Both the position numbers and the translations under genes were made by a program. Shown here piece by piece: positions 33,320-42,276 of a stretch of DNA of 64,000 bases. Position 1 is the first letter of the stretch; each line of letters starts with the position of its first letter. This DNA is from Phycisphaerales bacterium. Lineage in GTDB: Bacteria > Planctomycetota > Phycisphaerae > Phycisphaerales > UBA1924. The notes below the pieces were generated by a model, which saw nothing but the letters and a program-made list of their open reading frames with translations, did not search any database and was not told where the DNA came from. The DNA is taken from the NCBI GenBank assembly GCA_020847535.1, contig JADLBU010000084.1, forward strand, positions 1 through 64,000. Direction: 5' to 3'.

Positions 33320-33772
33320 TTACTTGATCGAAATCTTCCTGGGCTCCTCCTTGCGCACCTTGGGCAGCGTCAATGTCAGGATGCCGTTCTCGAGCTCGGC
33401 GGTCGTGCCCGACTCGACGACCGGCGCCGGCAGCGAGACCTTGCGGCTCAGGGATCCGGTCAGCCGCTCCCGGCGCAGGAAGCGCTCCTTGGTCTCTTCG
33501 GCAACCTCGGTGCGCGAGGCCTCGATGGCGAGCACTCCCTCGTGGACCGAGATCTGGATGTCCTCCTTGCGGAAGCCGGGGACCGAAGCGCGGACGAAGA
33601 AGCTGGTGTCATCCTCGGAGATGTCCAGGGCGAGCGGGGCGTTGCCGGCGGCGATGCCGTTCACGGGCGCGGGGCACTGGCAATCGCCGGCCGGCGCGTT
33701 GAACAGCTCGTTGACGAGGCGATCGAAGTGGGAAGGCAGAGCAAACGGCGTGGCCTTGAAGATCGTGCGCAT
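33320..33772 (-). CDS. Hsp20/alpha-crystallin small heat-shock protein
   Basis: 150 aa from ATG 33772, with a strong GAGGAG 7 bases upstream that decides the start over two in-frame ATGs further up. The alpha-crystallin domain covers about 45-140 (LALDISEDDTSFFVRASVPG, FRKEDIQISVHEGVLAIEAS, ENGILTLTLPKV) and ends with the conserved KISIK. The N-terminal arm is short, with a CQCP motif unusual for the family. It is an ATP-independent holdase for unfolding proteins in the cytoplasm, expected to be stress induced. It has its own terminator. Confidence 0.93.
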   Translation of the reverse strand: MRTIFKATPFALPSHFDRLVNELFNAPAGDCQCPAPVNGIAAGNAPLALDISEDDTSFFVRASVPGFRKEDIQISVHEGVLAIEASRTEVAEETKERFLRRERLTGSLSRKVSLPAPVVESGTTAELENGILTLTLPKVRKEEPRKISIK

Positions 33773-34160
33773 GGTGATACTCCTCATCGCGAAGATTCGC
33801 GTGTGTTTCGTGCGAACCCGGCCCTCCGCCGGGGTCTGCAAGAGGAGTATGGCAAGAGCCGTGCCAACGCGAGTGCGACCTCAGCGACCGGCATTCCGGG
33901 GCTGAAAACACGGGAAAATGCCAAGTATGCAGACGGTTGCCAAGTTGGCAGCGGAGATCGCATTAACGCCGAACATCCGTTTGGATATCCGTTATCCGAC
34001 CATCTGATGTCGCCTTGATCCAACAAAGAAGAAGACCGGCAAGACGCCCTTTCACGCCCGCACCGGACTGAGTGCGCGCCCTGACCACAGGGCCTCGCGC
34101 CGGCAATGCCGCGCGCGTGGGGATTCGAACCCCATCCTCGCAACGCTCGTGTTCCCGGTT

Positions 34161-35132
34161 CTACCGGCCCGCGGCCCGCGCCAGGCCTGCCTCGCCGATC
34201 ACTTCCTCGGCGTACGTGTTCATCGCATCCCGGAGCTGCTCGAAGCTCTCCAGGACGTAGTAGATCGGCTGGAAGTGGTCGATCTCGAAATCGGTCCGGC
34301 AGACGCGATCCAGATCGAAGGGGCGATACTCGGCGACCTCGCGCGGGGTGCAATCGGCTGCCGAGCGGCCGGATTTCTCCCACAGCCCGCTGAGGGAGTA
34401 CTGGCTCTCGGAGTGACTGCTGACCAGCCCGCTGCCGTAGACCTTGATGCGTCCATCCTCGCGGATGAGCCCGAACTCGACCGTGAACCAGAAGAGCCGG
34501 CCCAGCCGCTTGATGTGATGCTCATCCTCGCAGAGCAGGGCGGCCTTGCCGTAGGTCTGTAGGAAATCGGCGAACACCTTGAGGGCGTGCAGCGGGACGT
34601 GTCCGAAGACATCGTGGAAGATGTCGGGCTCGGGAAGATAGTCCATCACCTCGCGCGGGCGGATGAGGACCGTCGTGGGGAACTCGCGCTGCGCCAGGCA
34701 CGCGAAGAACGCCTTGGCCGGCAGGTATCCCGGGACGCCGTAGCTGGCCCAGTTGCTCCGGGCGCGGAGGAACTGGTTGATGCCGTCGAGCTTGGTTCCC
34801 TTCTTCAGAACCGTGCCGCCGGAGATCTCGATGTCGGATTCGAGCACCGTGTCGTCGAGCAGCGGCAGCCGCTCGCGCGTCAGCCGCAGGATCTTCATGC
34901 CCTCGATGAACTGGCCGGAGACCTGCTGCTCAAGAACGGACCAGCGGCGATCGAAGAGATCGCGCCAGACCTCGTGATCGGCCCTGGTGTATCGCTCGTA
35001 TTCCTGGGTGATATAGAACCTGTCGGCATCGATGTCCGCGGCGGCCAGGTTGGGGGCGTTGTCGGCCTGGGCCTGGGCCCTGCGGGCCTCTTCGCCATCG
35101 ATGATGTTGTTGTAGCGGATCTCGGATCGCAT
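34161..35132 (-). CDS. phhA: phenylalanine 4-hydroxylase (aromatic amino acid hydroxylase)
   Basis: 323 aa from ATG 35132 (GGAG 6 bases upstream); the ORF upstream of that is not conserved. It is an iron- and pterin-dependent aromatic amino acid hydroxylase: LPEPDIFHDVFGHVPLH holds the two His ligands, FWFTVEFGLI the Glu ligand, and YGSGLVSSHSESQYSL the signature behind it. There is no regulatory ACT domain, as in bacterial forms (about 260-300 aa). It converts phenylalanine to tyrosine, although a tryptophan or tyrosine preference cannot be excluded by eye. Monocistronic; the 340 bases between this gene and hsp20 hold nothing obvious except a T-arm-like palindrome near 34118. Confidence 0.9.
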   Translation of the reverse strand: MRSEIRYNNIIDGEEARRAQAQADNAPNLAAADIDADRFYITQEYERYTRADHEVWRDLFDRRWSVLEQQVSGQFIEGMKILRLTRERLPLLDDTVLESDIEISGGTVLKKGTKLDGINQFLRARSNWASYGVPGYLPAKAFFACLAQREFPTTVLIRPREVMDYLPEPDIFHDVFGHVPLHALKVFADFLQTYGKAALLCEDEHHIKRLGRLFWFTVEFGLIREDGRIKVYGSGLVSSHSESQYSLSGLWEKSGRSAADCTPREVAEYRPFDLDRVCRTDFEIDHFQPIYYVLESFEQLRDAMNTYAEEVIGEAGLARAAGR

Positions 35133-35274
35133 CGGCGTCTCCAGCACCCTCTGGCGACATTCTACGAGCGCTCCCGGCCCGGTGGAGAAGCCCTCTGAGT
35201 GCCGCGATCCCCATCGCATCGGCTGTTATACTGGCCTGTCGGTTGCGGGTCATGGGCCCGCTCGGGGGTAACAC

Positions 35275-36081
35275 ATGGATCTCCTCAAGGATTACGAGGG
35301 CGAACGCGGCCGCCTGGGGCCGCTGGGCCGCATCCTGCTGGGTGTATTTCTCGCCGGGCAGATGACCGGACAGGTGTTCCTGCTGCTCATCTGCTGGCCG
35401 GCGGTGACTTCCAAGGCCGATCCACCGACGCACACGCTGATTGGCTATCCGCTGACGCAGGAGGTGGCGCTCATCCTGTGCGTCGCGATCCTGGGCGCGA
35501 TGGGCGGCAGCACGCACGCTCTGAGCTCGTACGCGCGGTTCGTCGGCAATCGCAACCTCGTGAGGAGCTGGGTGTGGTGGTACGTGCTGCGCGCGCCGAT
35601 CGGCGTGTCGCTGGCGGTGGTGCTGTACTTCGTTGTACAGGGCGGGCTGCTGGGCGGCAACACCGGGGATGGCAACGTCAACCCGTATGGGATCGGAGCG
35701 CTGGCGGCCCTGGCGGGGCTGTGTTCAGAAGCGGCGACCAACAAGCTGTCGGAACTGTTCGAGACGATGTTCCGTTCCGACAAGCGGCCTGATAAGGATC
35801 CGCTGTCGACAAGCGCTCCGCGTGTGGAGTCGATCCGGCCGGCGGAAGTGAAGGCGGGGTCCGGCGATACGACGATCACGATCACCGGCGGTGGGTTCTG
35901 CGTGGATGATGTCGCTCGGGCCGGCACGGAGCGGGTCGAGTTTCGGGCGGCATCCCCCATCGAGGGGGTCATCGTGGCCCCTGCCAAGCTGCTCGCCGCG
36001 GCAGGCGAACTGGAGATCATGGTCTGCCGCGCTGCCAATTCCTCCGCTCAATCCGTGCCGATCAAGCTGCGCATCACATAG
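35275..36081 (+). CDS. membrane protein with a C-terminal IPT/TIG domain
   Basis: 268 aa. Three or four membrane segments in the first 160 residues (LGRILLGVFLAGQMTGQVFLL, VALILCVAILGAMGG, VLRAPIGVSLAVVLYFVVQG, GIGALAALAGLCSEAA) are followed by a cytosolic linker (FRSDKRPDKDPLSTSAP). An immunoglobulin-like IPT/TIG domain follows at about 183-268 (VESIRPAEVKAGSGDTTITI, TGGGFCVDD, ending VPIKLRIT). The pattern is seen in bacterial proteins of unknown function. It ends four bases before the stop of the convergent macrodomain gene. Confidence 0.75.
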   Translation: MDLLKDYEGERGRLGPLGRILLGVFLAGQMTGQVFLLLICWPAVTSKADPPTHTLIGYPLTQEVALILCVAILGAMGGSTHALSSYARFVGNRNLVRSWVWWYVLRAPIGVSLAVVLYFVVQGGLLGGNTGDGNVNPYGIGALAALAGLCSEAATNKLSELFETMFRSDKRPDKDPLSTSAPRVESIRPAEVKAGSGDTTITITGGGFCVDDVARAGTERVEFRAASPIEGVIVAPAKLLAAAGELEIMVCRAANSSAQSVPIKLRIT

Positions 36082-36084
36082 CGA

Positions 36085-36621
36085 TCAGCGATCGCCGCCG
36101 GAGAGCAGATTCTGGTAGAGGCGATGCGTTGCTTCGTCGAACGCGCAGGCAATCAGCCGCTCGATCTGCTGGTATTGCCGAAGCCCGACCTGCATTTCAA
36201 GGATGGCGATCCGGGCCGCGGCATCGGCCGGATAGCCGTATACACCCGTGCTGATCGCCGGGAATGCGATCGATCGTGCCCCGGCCTTGGCGGCCAGCGC
36301 CAGCGAACCGAGGTAGCAGGCGGCGAGCAGATCGGGCTCACCGGCATTGCCGCCCGACCAGACCGGGCCCACAGTGTGAATCACCCACCGGCACGGCAGC
36401 CGATGACCCCCGGTTCGCCGGGCCTCGCCCGTCGGGCAGCGCACACCCGGGGCGACCTCAGGGATCCGGCGACACTCCTCGAGCAACTCCGGCCCCGCAG
36501 CGCGATGGATCGCCCCATCCACCCCCCCACCGCCCAGCATCCGCTCGTTGGCGGCGTTGACGATGGCATCGACCGAGAGCATCGTGATGTCGGCGCGGAT
36601 TGGCTCGATGATGCCGGGCAT
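36085..36621 (-). CDS. macrodomain protein (ADP-ribose / O-acetyl-ADP-ribose hydrolase type)
   Basis: 178 aa from ATG 36621 ([15 protein letters not shown]); the frame is open a little further but carries no domain there. Single macrodomain of the YmdB/MacroD type: [20 protein letters not shown] binds the ADP-ribose, followed by [10 protein letters not shown] and [12 protein letters not shown]. This set is the MacroD signature, whose members remove acetyl from O-acetyl-ADP-ribose or mono-ADP-ribose from proteins. It acts in the cytoplasm. A terminator (36665-36703) and a mini-ORF lie directly upstream on the same strand. Confidence 0.92.
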   Translation of the reverse strand: MPGIIEPIRADITMLSVDAIVNAANERMLGGGGVDGAIHRAAGPELLEECRRIPEVAPGVRCPTGEARRTGGHRLPCRWVIHTVGPVWSGGNAGEPDLLAACYLGSLALAAKAGARSIAFPAISTGVYGYPADAAARIAILEMQVGLRQYQQIERLIACAFDEATHRLYQNLLSGGDR

Positions 36622-36664
36622 CGGCTCAGAGTATCTCGGTTGTCGCCCGAGCCGGAAGCCCCGC

Positions 36665-36703
36665 AAAAAGACAACCGGCGGACCCTTGCGGGACCGCCGG
36701 CTG
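36665..36703 (-). terminator. terminator behind a short transcript, upstream of the macrodomain gene
   Basis: An 11-bp stem with one mismatch (CCGGCGGTCCC/GGGTCCGCCGG) and a GCAA loop, followed by TTGTCTTTTT on the minus strand. It ends 43 bases before the macrodomain ATG and so ends, or attenuates, a transcript that starts upstream. Confidence 0.8.
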
Positions 36704-36755
36704 TACGTTCAATTACGTCATTGGGCTGCGCTCGTGCAGCTCCGTCGAGCTGCGT

Positions 36756-36794
36756 TTAGTGGCGCAAGCCCTTGAGACAGTCAGACATTGACAC
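36756..36794 (-). CDS. possible 12-codon ORF with a perfect Shine-Dalgarno sequence
   Basis: GTG at 36794 followed by SMSDCLKGLRH and TAA. AAGGAGGTGATCC (36796-36808) is fully complementary to the 16S rRNA 3' end over 13 bases, and its GGAGG core is 7 bases from the GTG. An ATG in frame two codons later is the alternative. A terminator follows 52 bases behind. It may be a leader peptide, a micro-protein or a regulatory RNA with a ribosome-binding segment. Confidence 0.35.
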   Translation of the reverse strand: MSMSDCLKGLRH

Positions 36795-36808
36795 TGGATC
36801 ACCTCCTT

Positions 36809-37287
36809 CTGAAAGAGCCCAGTCAGCCGTCGCGGGAGACTGTTCTTCCCGCCGCCGACCTCTTTCCGCCGAAGGCCGTCGCCCGCGGCACGTACCCGCC
36901 GAACACCGTCGCGAATCGGCATCCACCGGGCCACCGGTCTCTCCCGTGGGTGCTGGCGTGTTTTGGCACGCTCGCCGGCCCGCGATCAATCCCGATGCGA
37001 CGACAGTATCGTCGATCGCTGTTCAGTACGCAAGCCCGCTCCCGCCGGTTCGCTCAGAATCCCGTTCTCGGGGGTCATCCCCAACACAGTACCGGGCAAA
37101 AACCTCACGATCGACTGCCGATTGCGGTGCATCCAAGGTGGTCGATCATGCCTGACGCCGATGTGCGAATCGCGGAAGTGCGCTGAACCCGCGCTTGGCG
37201 CCAGTCGATGATGCGCTTCTCGCGCACGCACCGCGCCTGGAGACTCGCCGGACCCGATCTCCTGATTCTCGGACCAGAGACTCGCGA
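36809..37287. other. intergenic region, no gene recognised
   Basis: 479 bases upstream of the mini-ORF (minus strand) and of a plus-strand coiled-coil frame. On the minus strand the part from 36960 to 36810 is dense in short GC palindromes (for example GGGAGA near 36935 and TCTCCC near 36838) and could fold as a long structured leader, but I could not match it to a riboswitch class by eye. Plus-strand frames across it show no coding character. Confidence 0.35.
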
Positions 37288-37659
37288 TTGACCACCCATC
37301 ACAGCGCCATCCACAACCAGGTCCAGCTCTCCTCATCGGCGGCCCGCCTGCTCACCGCGCACGCCAAGGCACGCAACGAGGAGGTCATCGGACACGTCGT
37401 CGATGACTCGCTGGCGCGGGCCGCCGAGCTACGCAAGGAGCGGGAAGCACGCGAAGCCGAGCGCCGGGAGGCCGAGGCTCGCCAGCGCCGCATCGAAATG
37501 GCCGAGCGACTCGAGCAGGAAGAGGCCGCGCGGCTCACCCAGGAGCGCAGGCTCGCCGAGACGCGGCAACAGGCCCACGACATCGCCGAGCGCGAGGTCG
37601 AGCGCGCGCAGCGGTTGACGGTCGAGCCCTTTGCACGCCGCATCGATCTGGCCGCGTGA
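37288..37659 (+). CDS. short charged coiled-coil protein, function unknown
   Basis: 123 aa if started at the TTG at 37288; the frame is open to 37195, but the extra residues look random. From about residue 20 the protein is a continuous charged helix (SLARAAELRKEREAREAERR, EMAERLEQEEAARLTQERRL) with heptad spacing, ending VEPFARRIDLAA. No family can be named and the start is uncertain; no ribosome site is evident. It might be a short cytosolic filament-type or degenerate protein. Codon use is that of the genome. Confidence 0.5.
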   Translation: MTTHHSAIHNQVQLSSSAARLLTAHAKARNEEVIGHVVDDSLARAAELRKEREAREAERREAEARQRRIEMAERLEQEEAARLTQERRLAETRQQAHDIAEREVERAQRLTVEPFARRIDLAA

Positions 37660-37722
37660 TCACGCTCGCCGCGCCGCAATTCTCTTCCTCAGGATGTATA
37701 TGAACAAATACCGAATAATTGA

Positions 37723-37751
37723 TTGACCCGCCCGTAAAATCGGATTATGGT
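37723..37751 (+). promoter_or_regulatory. sigma70-like promoter of the radical SAM gene
   Basis: TTGACC (37723-37728), exactly 17 bases, then TATGGT (37746-37751), in a locally AT-rich stretch that is rare in this window. The start point would fall at about 37757-37758, i.e. on the GTG start codon itself. Confidence 0.5.
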
Positions 37752-37756
37752 AGGGT

Positions 37757-38947
37757 GTGCCGCAGTTTCACCCCGACCACCCCCGGACCGGCCCCGCGAC
37801 GGAATACCGTGATCGCCTCACTGCCGGCCCGCTCCGTGGTCGCGGAGCGGGTCTGAACCCCGGCAATCGCTTCGAGACGGTCAGGCTGCACATCATGGGC
37901 GAGCATCTGGATGAGAGAGCCATCGAGGCGCCAACGGGCGTGCAGATCCCCACGCAGGTCTTCGACGATGACTCCCGGACGATCATCAACCATTTCGATT
38001 CCCCCGACCTGCACATGAAATGGTCGGTGAACCCGTATCGCGGGTGCGAGCACGGGTGCATCTACTGCTTTGCCCGGCCGGGTCACGAGTTTTTCGGGCT
38101 CTCGCTGGGTGTGGACTTCGAGACCAGGATCTACGTGAAGCGGCGAGCGGCGGAGCTGCTGCGTCGCGAGCTGGATCACCCCAGGTGGGCGGGCCAGCCC
38201 CTGTCGATGTCGAACGTCACCGACTGCTACCAGCCGATTGAGCGTGAGCTGAAGATCACGCGCGCGTGCCTGCAGGTGATGGCCGATCGGCGCCAGCCGG
38301 TGGGGATCATCACCAAGAACTCGCTGGTGACACGTGACATCGATCTGCTGCGCGAGCTGGCGCGGCACGATGCAGCTCACGTCGCCGTCAGCATCACCAC
38401 GCTCGATAACGCGCTGGCGGTGAAGATGGAGCCGCGGGCAAGCAGCCCGCGCGACCGGCTGGAGACGGTGCGGAAGCTCTCGGAATCGGGGATCCCGGTC
38501 GCGGTGATGGTGGCGCCGATCATTCCGGGACTCACCGACCATGAGATCCCGGGGATTCTGGAGGCGGCGAGCAAGGCCGGGGCGCGCACCGCGGGGTACG
38601 TGATGCTGCGGCTGCCGCACCAGATCAAGGACCTGTTCATCGAGTGGCTCGGGCGGCACTTCCCGGATCGGGCAGCGCGTGTGGAATCGCTGGTGCGCGA
38701 GATGCACGGCGGAGAGCTCTACAACGCCCAGTGGCACACGCGGATGACGGGGGTGGGGCCATACGCCGAGCAGATCAACTCCACGTTCGCGCTGTTTTCC
38801 AAAAGGTTCGGGCTGGATCGCAAGGTCCGGCCGCTCAGCTCCACATCGTTCATCCACGGCTCATCGAGCGGGCAGGGGATGCTGTATTCACAGATCCCGG
38901 AGGCGGGTTCGGCAGGTGATGCGGATCAGCCATCGCTGCTTGATTAG
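37757..38947 (+). CDS. PA0069-family radical SAM protein (SplB-like)
   Basis: 396 aa with GTG start at 37757. The conserved N-terminal RGRGAGLNPGNRFE segment of this family is at about 27-40. The radical SAM cluster motif CEHGCIYC is at about residue 97, embedded in NPYRGCEHGCIYCFARPGHE; further family text is YQPIERELKITRACLQVM and IITKNSLVTRDIDLL. These proteins are related to spore photoproduct lyase and annotated as DNA-repair-type radical SAM enzymes, but the reaction is unproven. The promoter (37723-37751) suggests a leaderless mRNA. There is no operon partner. Confidence 0.9.
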   Translation: MPQFHPDHPRTGPATEYRDRLTAGPLRGRGAGLNPGNRFETVRLHIMGEHLDERAIEAPTGVQIPTQVFDDDSRTIINHFDSPDLHMKWSVNPYRGCEHGCIYCFARPGHEFFGLSLGVDFETRIYVKRRAAELLRRELDHPRWAGQPLSMSNVTDCYQPIERELKITRACLQVMADRRQPVGIITKNSLVTRDIDLLRELARHDAAHVAVSITTLDNALAVKMEPRASSPRDRLETVRKLSESGIPVAVMVAPIIPGLTDHEIPGILEAASKAGARTAGYVMLRLPHQIKDLFIEWLGRHFPDRAARVESLVREMHGGELYNAQWHTRMTGVGPYAEQINSTFALFSKRFGLDRKVRPLSSTSFIHGSSSGQGMLYSQIPEAGSAGDADQPSLLD

Positions 38948-39161
38948 CGCGGTTCGAGAGGACCATTCGAACGCAGAGGGCGCAGAGAACGCGGAGAAGA
39001 GAAGACATGAGAAAAGAACAAGCCCTGAGTTCGGCTGTCCTGAGTCCCGCGTCATCAAGACGTGCCTGTGAACTTCACAAGCGCGACCATCGGGACTCGG
39101 GACTTCGTGCCTTCTCTGCGCCCTCGGCGTCTCTGCGGTATGGACTCTCGTTTGGAATCGC

Positions 39162-40043
39162 TCAGCTTGAGTTCGATCCCGGACGGAAGGCTCGTTTGAC
39201 GCGGCGGACCGCGCCTTCGATGCCGCGCCCGAACTTGCTCAGGCCGCGCGGGGCCGGGCGATACAGACCCTTGGGCTGATCAAAGTGCCGCTCCACATCA
39301 TCCCCGGCGTGCATGCGCGATCGCAGGCGCCGCAGCCTCCGGCCGCTCTTGTTGATGTGGAAGATCATCCAGTCTCGCGATTCGGGGCGGGCGAGCGTCA
39401 CAAGCCCGCGATCCCGGCAATGCGCCTGCCACGCCCACTCGATCAGCGCCCGGCGATACCGCTCTTCGCACCGGATGTGCGCGGGGTACTCCCCGCGGAA
39501 GCCGGCATCGATGAATGCTCCGATCTGCGATCGCATCGCCTCCCGGAACGATGACCGCTTCATCAACGAGAAATTCAGGCTCGCAAAGTCGTGGATGTCG
39601 AACCCATCCCGGCGCGATTGCGGCGGATCAATCAGGTGCGTCATCGTGACGGCGAACACGGATGGATCCCCGAGTCTCTCCATATCCCGCGCAAGCCAGT
39701 CATCGTGCCCGCGCCGCAGGGGCAGCACATCGGGCTTGATGAACGCGATGTAGGGTTGGCGAGCCAGCGCGCCCGACTCGTGCTCCTGGATGTAGCATCG
39801 GTAAAAGCTGTTCTCCCAGGAGTGGGGGTTGAGCAGCTCGAGCCGGTCGATGATGCCACGAGCCACGAGCCGGGTCAGGGCGCGCACGGTGCCCGGCGCA
39901 GAGCCCCCATCGACGTAGACCACCTCCGCCGGCCGACCTCCGAGGAAGCGGAACCAGTCCGTCAGCACCGTGCCGACCGCCGAATCGCCCGCGAATCCCG
40001 ACACGGCGAGCGTCAGCGATTCCCAGGGACGATCCGCTCGCAT
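39162..40043 (-). CDS. glycosyltransferase-like protein of unknown specificity
   Basis: 293 aa from ATG 40043; a GTG at 40106 would add a Pro-rich 21-residue start. The N-terminal half looks like a GT-A nucleotide-sugar fold: LTLAVSGFAGDSAVGTVLTD, PAEVVYVDGGSAPGT, then YIAFIKPDVLPLRRGHDDWL, where the D-V-L replaces the usual DXD. Later parts have FDIHDFASLNFSLMKRSSF and a very basic C-terminus (GIEGAVRRVKRAFRPGS). I cannot assign a donor or acceptor, and the family call is tentative. The spacer 38948-39161 holds only CGCAGAG-type low-complexity repeats. Confidence 0.6.
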   Translation of the reverse strand: MRADRPWESLTLAVSGFAGDSAVGTVLTDWFRFLGGRPAEVVYVDGGSAPGTVRALTRLVARGIIDRLELLNPHSWENSFYRCYIQEHESGALARQPYIAFIKPDVLPLRRGHDDWLARDMERLGDPSVFAVTMTHLIDPPQSRRDGFDIHDFASLNFSLMKRSSFREAMRSQIGAFIDAGFRGEYPAHIRCEERYRRALIEWAWQAHCRDRGLVTLARPESRDWMIFHINKSGRRLRRLRSRMHAGDDVERHFDQPKGLYRPAPRGLSKFGRGIEGAVRRVKRAFRPGSNSS

Positions 40044-40176
40044 CGCCGATGATGGGTGTGCCTGGTGCGGGGGGTACGTGGGATTGGGAGGAGTCGGCGC
40101 TGTCACGCGTGAGATCAGGGTAACGCCGCCGGGATCGCCGTGCGCTAAACTGCCACCTTCACCTTGGAGTCATCGC

Positions 40177-40851
40177 ATGCGCTCGGCACACCGTCTCGTT
40201 CTGCTCACCGCCCTGGCATCCGCGGCCCTCACCGGCGGTCTGCTCCGCGGCCCGGTCAACCCCGCGAACGCAGCGCACGTGCCGGTCCCGTCGATGGCCG
40301 AGCAGCGCTTCGCGAGCATCAACGCCTTCCAACTGGTCGAGCGCCTGGTGCAGGGGGAACGCTACAAGCCCGCCCGTGAGGCGATGGCCAAGGAGTTCCA
40401 GGCCAGGTACGACGCGGCCAAGGCCGAAGGGGATGAGCTCGCCAAGAGCATCGTCGAGGCAGGCCAGGAGAGCGATCAGGGCAAGCTGCTGATCCGCCAA
40501 TACCAGGCGAAGGCAACCGAGGCACGCGAGCTGCAGATGGAGCTGGAATCCAAGGTCGCCGAGTTCAACGCCCAGCAGCTCGGCGAGGCGTACCGCATCG
40601 TCATCGAGACCGCCGACCAGATCGCCGTGCAGCGCGGGTACACGCACGTGATCGCGACCCGAGGGCTGGCGAGCGAACCGCTCAAGAGCAAGAACGTGCC
40701 GGCAGCGGTGCAGGAGATCCTCGCCCGGCCGCTCATCCGCTGCCCCGCCGCCGATGACCTGACCGATGCGATCGCCGCGGAGCTGAAGATCGAGGCGGCG
40801 GTTGAGGAAGGCGCTGCGGCACCCCGCCCCGCGCCCGCCGAGAACAAGTAG
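40177..40851 (+). CDS. periplasmic OmpH/Skp-like protein
   Basis: 224 aa from ATG 40177 (GGAG 8 bases upstream). Signal peptide LVLLTALASAALTGGLLRG. The mature protein has the Skp/OmpH arrangement: a short strand with the reference to 'FASINAFQLVERLV', a long charged coiled coil (residues about 70-150, for example YDAAKAEGDELAKSIVEAGQ and LQMELESKVAEFNAQQLGEA), then the closing strand region IAVQRGYTHVIATRGL. Skp-type chaperones hold unfolded outer-membrane proteins in the periplasm. The C-terminal extension rich in Ala/Pro/Glu is unusual. cinA follows 23 bases downstream. Confidence 0.78.
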   Translation: MRSAHRLVLLTALASAALTGGLLRGPVNPANAAHVPVPSMAEQRFASINAFQLVERLVQGERYKPAREAMAKEFQARYDAAKAEGDELAKSIVEAGQESDQGKLLIRQYQAKATEARELQMELESKVAEFNAQQLGEAYRIVIETADQIAVQRGYTHVIATRGLASEPLKSKNVPAAVQEILARPLIRCPAADDLTDAIAAELKIEAAVEEGAAAPRPAPAENK

Positions 40852-40874
40852 CCCTCCGCCGGCGCACGCCGACC

Positions 40875-42239
40875 ATGTCCCGCTCCAGCACAAACGACCC
40901 CGATGGATCGCCCGCACGCAGTCACACGCTCGCGGCGATCGTGTCGATAGGGGATGAGCTGACGCTCGGCCAATCGCTCGACACCAACTCGCGCTGGCTG
41001 GCACAGCGGCTTGTCGAGCGTGGGATCGTGCCGATGGAGCATCTCACGCTGCCCGACGACCTGGCTGGGATCACGGCCGCGCTTCAGCGCCTGGCCGATG
41101 ACCACGATCTGATCCTCTGCACCGGCGGATTGGGCCCGACCGCCGATGACCTGACACGCCAGGCGCTGGCGCAGGCGAGCGGAGATGTGCTGATCGAGGA
41201 TGCCGTGTCGCTGGAGCAGATCCGCACCTGGTTCGCCGGGCGCGGGAGGGCGATGCCGGCGCTCAACGCCGTGCAGGCGCTTCGGCCCTCGCGGGGGAGC
41301 GCGATCCCCAACGAGCAGGGCACCGCGCCCGGGATCGCAGCGCACATCTCCAGCGCAGCCGGTGATGGGGCGGACTGTTTCTGCATGCCCGGCCCGCCGC
41401 GCGAGATGATGGCGATGTTCGATTCGCACCTCGCCGGGCTCCTGAGGCCGCCGGCCGGACGCACGGTGCTGACCCGCTCGCTGCACACGATGGGCCTCGG
41501 AGAGTCCGAGATCGCCGCACGGCTGGGGGACTTGATGCGGAGGGATGCCTCGCCGCTGGTGGGCACGACGGCTTCCTGGGGCATGGTGAGCGTGCGGATC
41601 CGGTATGAGGGCCCGGGGCCGGCCCAAGAGGCACAGAGGGCGATCCGGGCGGTGGAACAGAGGGTCCGCGAATCCGTGGGCCAGTGGATTATCTGCGAGC
41701 AGGAAGCCTCGCTGGCGGCGGCGGCGGTCGATGCGCTGCGAAGGGCATCGCAAACGCTGACGGTGGTCGAGTCATGCACGGCGGGCTTGCTGGGATCGCT
41801 CATCAGCGAGATCCCCGGCGCATCGGATGTGTTCGCCGGAGGCTGGATCACGTATTCCAACCGCCTCAAGCACTCGCAGGTCGGCGTGCCGGAAGAACTG
41901 CTCGCCGCGCACGGCGCGGTGAGCGCGCAGACGGCCGCGGCGATGGCTCGCGGGGGCCTGGAACGCGGTGGCGCGGATCATTGCCTGGCGATCACCGGGA
42001 TCGCCGGGCCGTCGGGCGGAAGCGAGGAGAAACCCGTCGGAACTGTGTATATCGCGCACGGGAACCGGCATCCGCAGGGGCAGCACGCGCTGATCGATGT
42101 CCGTCGCTTCCAGATGGCGGGAGATCGCGAATCGATCCGGCAATGGAGCGCCCGGAGCGCTCTTGCGATCCTGTGGTACGCGCTGGCGGGCCGGGCGGAT
42201 ACACCCCTGCTTCGGCAGACGGTCCGGGAACTGCACTGA
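40875..42239 (+). CDS. cinA: CinA: competence/damage-inducible protein, nicotinamide-nucleotide amidase
   Basis: 454 aa. The N-terminal molybdopterin-binding-like (COG1058) domain spans about 18-190 (AAIVSIGDELTLGQSLDTNS, LILCTGGLGPTADDLTRQAL, FCMPGPPREMMAMF). The C-terminal CinA/PncC domain spans about 290-450 (LTVVESCTAGLLGSLISEIP, GWITYSNRLKHSQVGV, LAITGIAGPSGGSEEKPVGT). Full-length members hydrolyse ADP-ribose and deamidate nicotinamide mononucleotide for NAD recycling. Probably in one unit with the OmpH-like gene. Confidence 0.93.
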   Translation: MSRSSTNDPDGSPARSHTLAAIVSIGDELTLGQSLDTNSRWLAQRLVERGIVPMEHLTLPDDLAGITAALQRLADDHDLILCTGGLGPTADDLTRQALAQASGDVLIEDAVSLEQIRTWFAGRGRAMPALNAVQALRPSRGSAIPNEQGTAPGIAAHISSAAGDGADCFCMPGPPREMMAMFDSHLAGLLRPPAGRTVLTRSLHTMGLGESEIAARLGDLMRRDASPLVGTTASWGMVSVRIRYEGPGPAQEAQRAIRAVEQRVRESVGQWIICEQEASLAAAAVDALRRASQTLTVVESCTAGLLGSLISEIPGASDVFAGGWITYSNRLKHSQVGVPEELLAAHGAVSAQTAAAMARGGLERGGADHCLAITGIAGPSGGSEEKPVGTVYIAHGNRHPQGQHALIDVRRFQMAGDRESIRQWSARSALAILWYALAGRADTPLLRQTVRELH

Positions 42240-42276
42240 CAGTCACACATCCTGCGCGGGCCGCCGTGTGAGGGAC

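Noticed and set aside
34104-34190. tRNA-like T arm (TGGGGTTCGAATCCCCA) on the minus strand behind phhA
   Set aside because: The rest does not fold as a tRNA: acceptor arms do not pair and no anticodon arm fits. It may be a relic or chance.
36796-36808. Match to the 3' end of 16S rRNA (GGATCACCTCCTT)
   Set aside because: No other 16S sequence is next to it, so it is a Shine-Dalgarno sequence on the other strand rather than an rRNA end.
36809-36960. Riboswitch (glycine- or cobalamin-like) upstream of the mini-ORF
   Set aside because: GGGAGAGACC and GGGAAG look suggestive, but the other conserved elements of both classes are missing.
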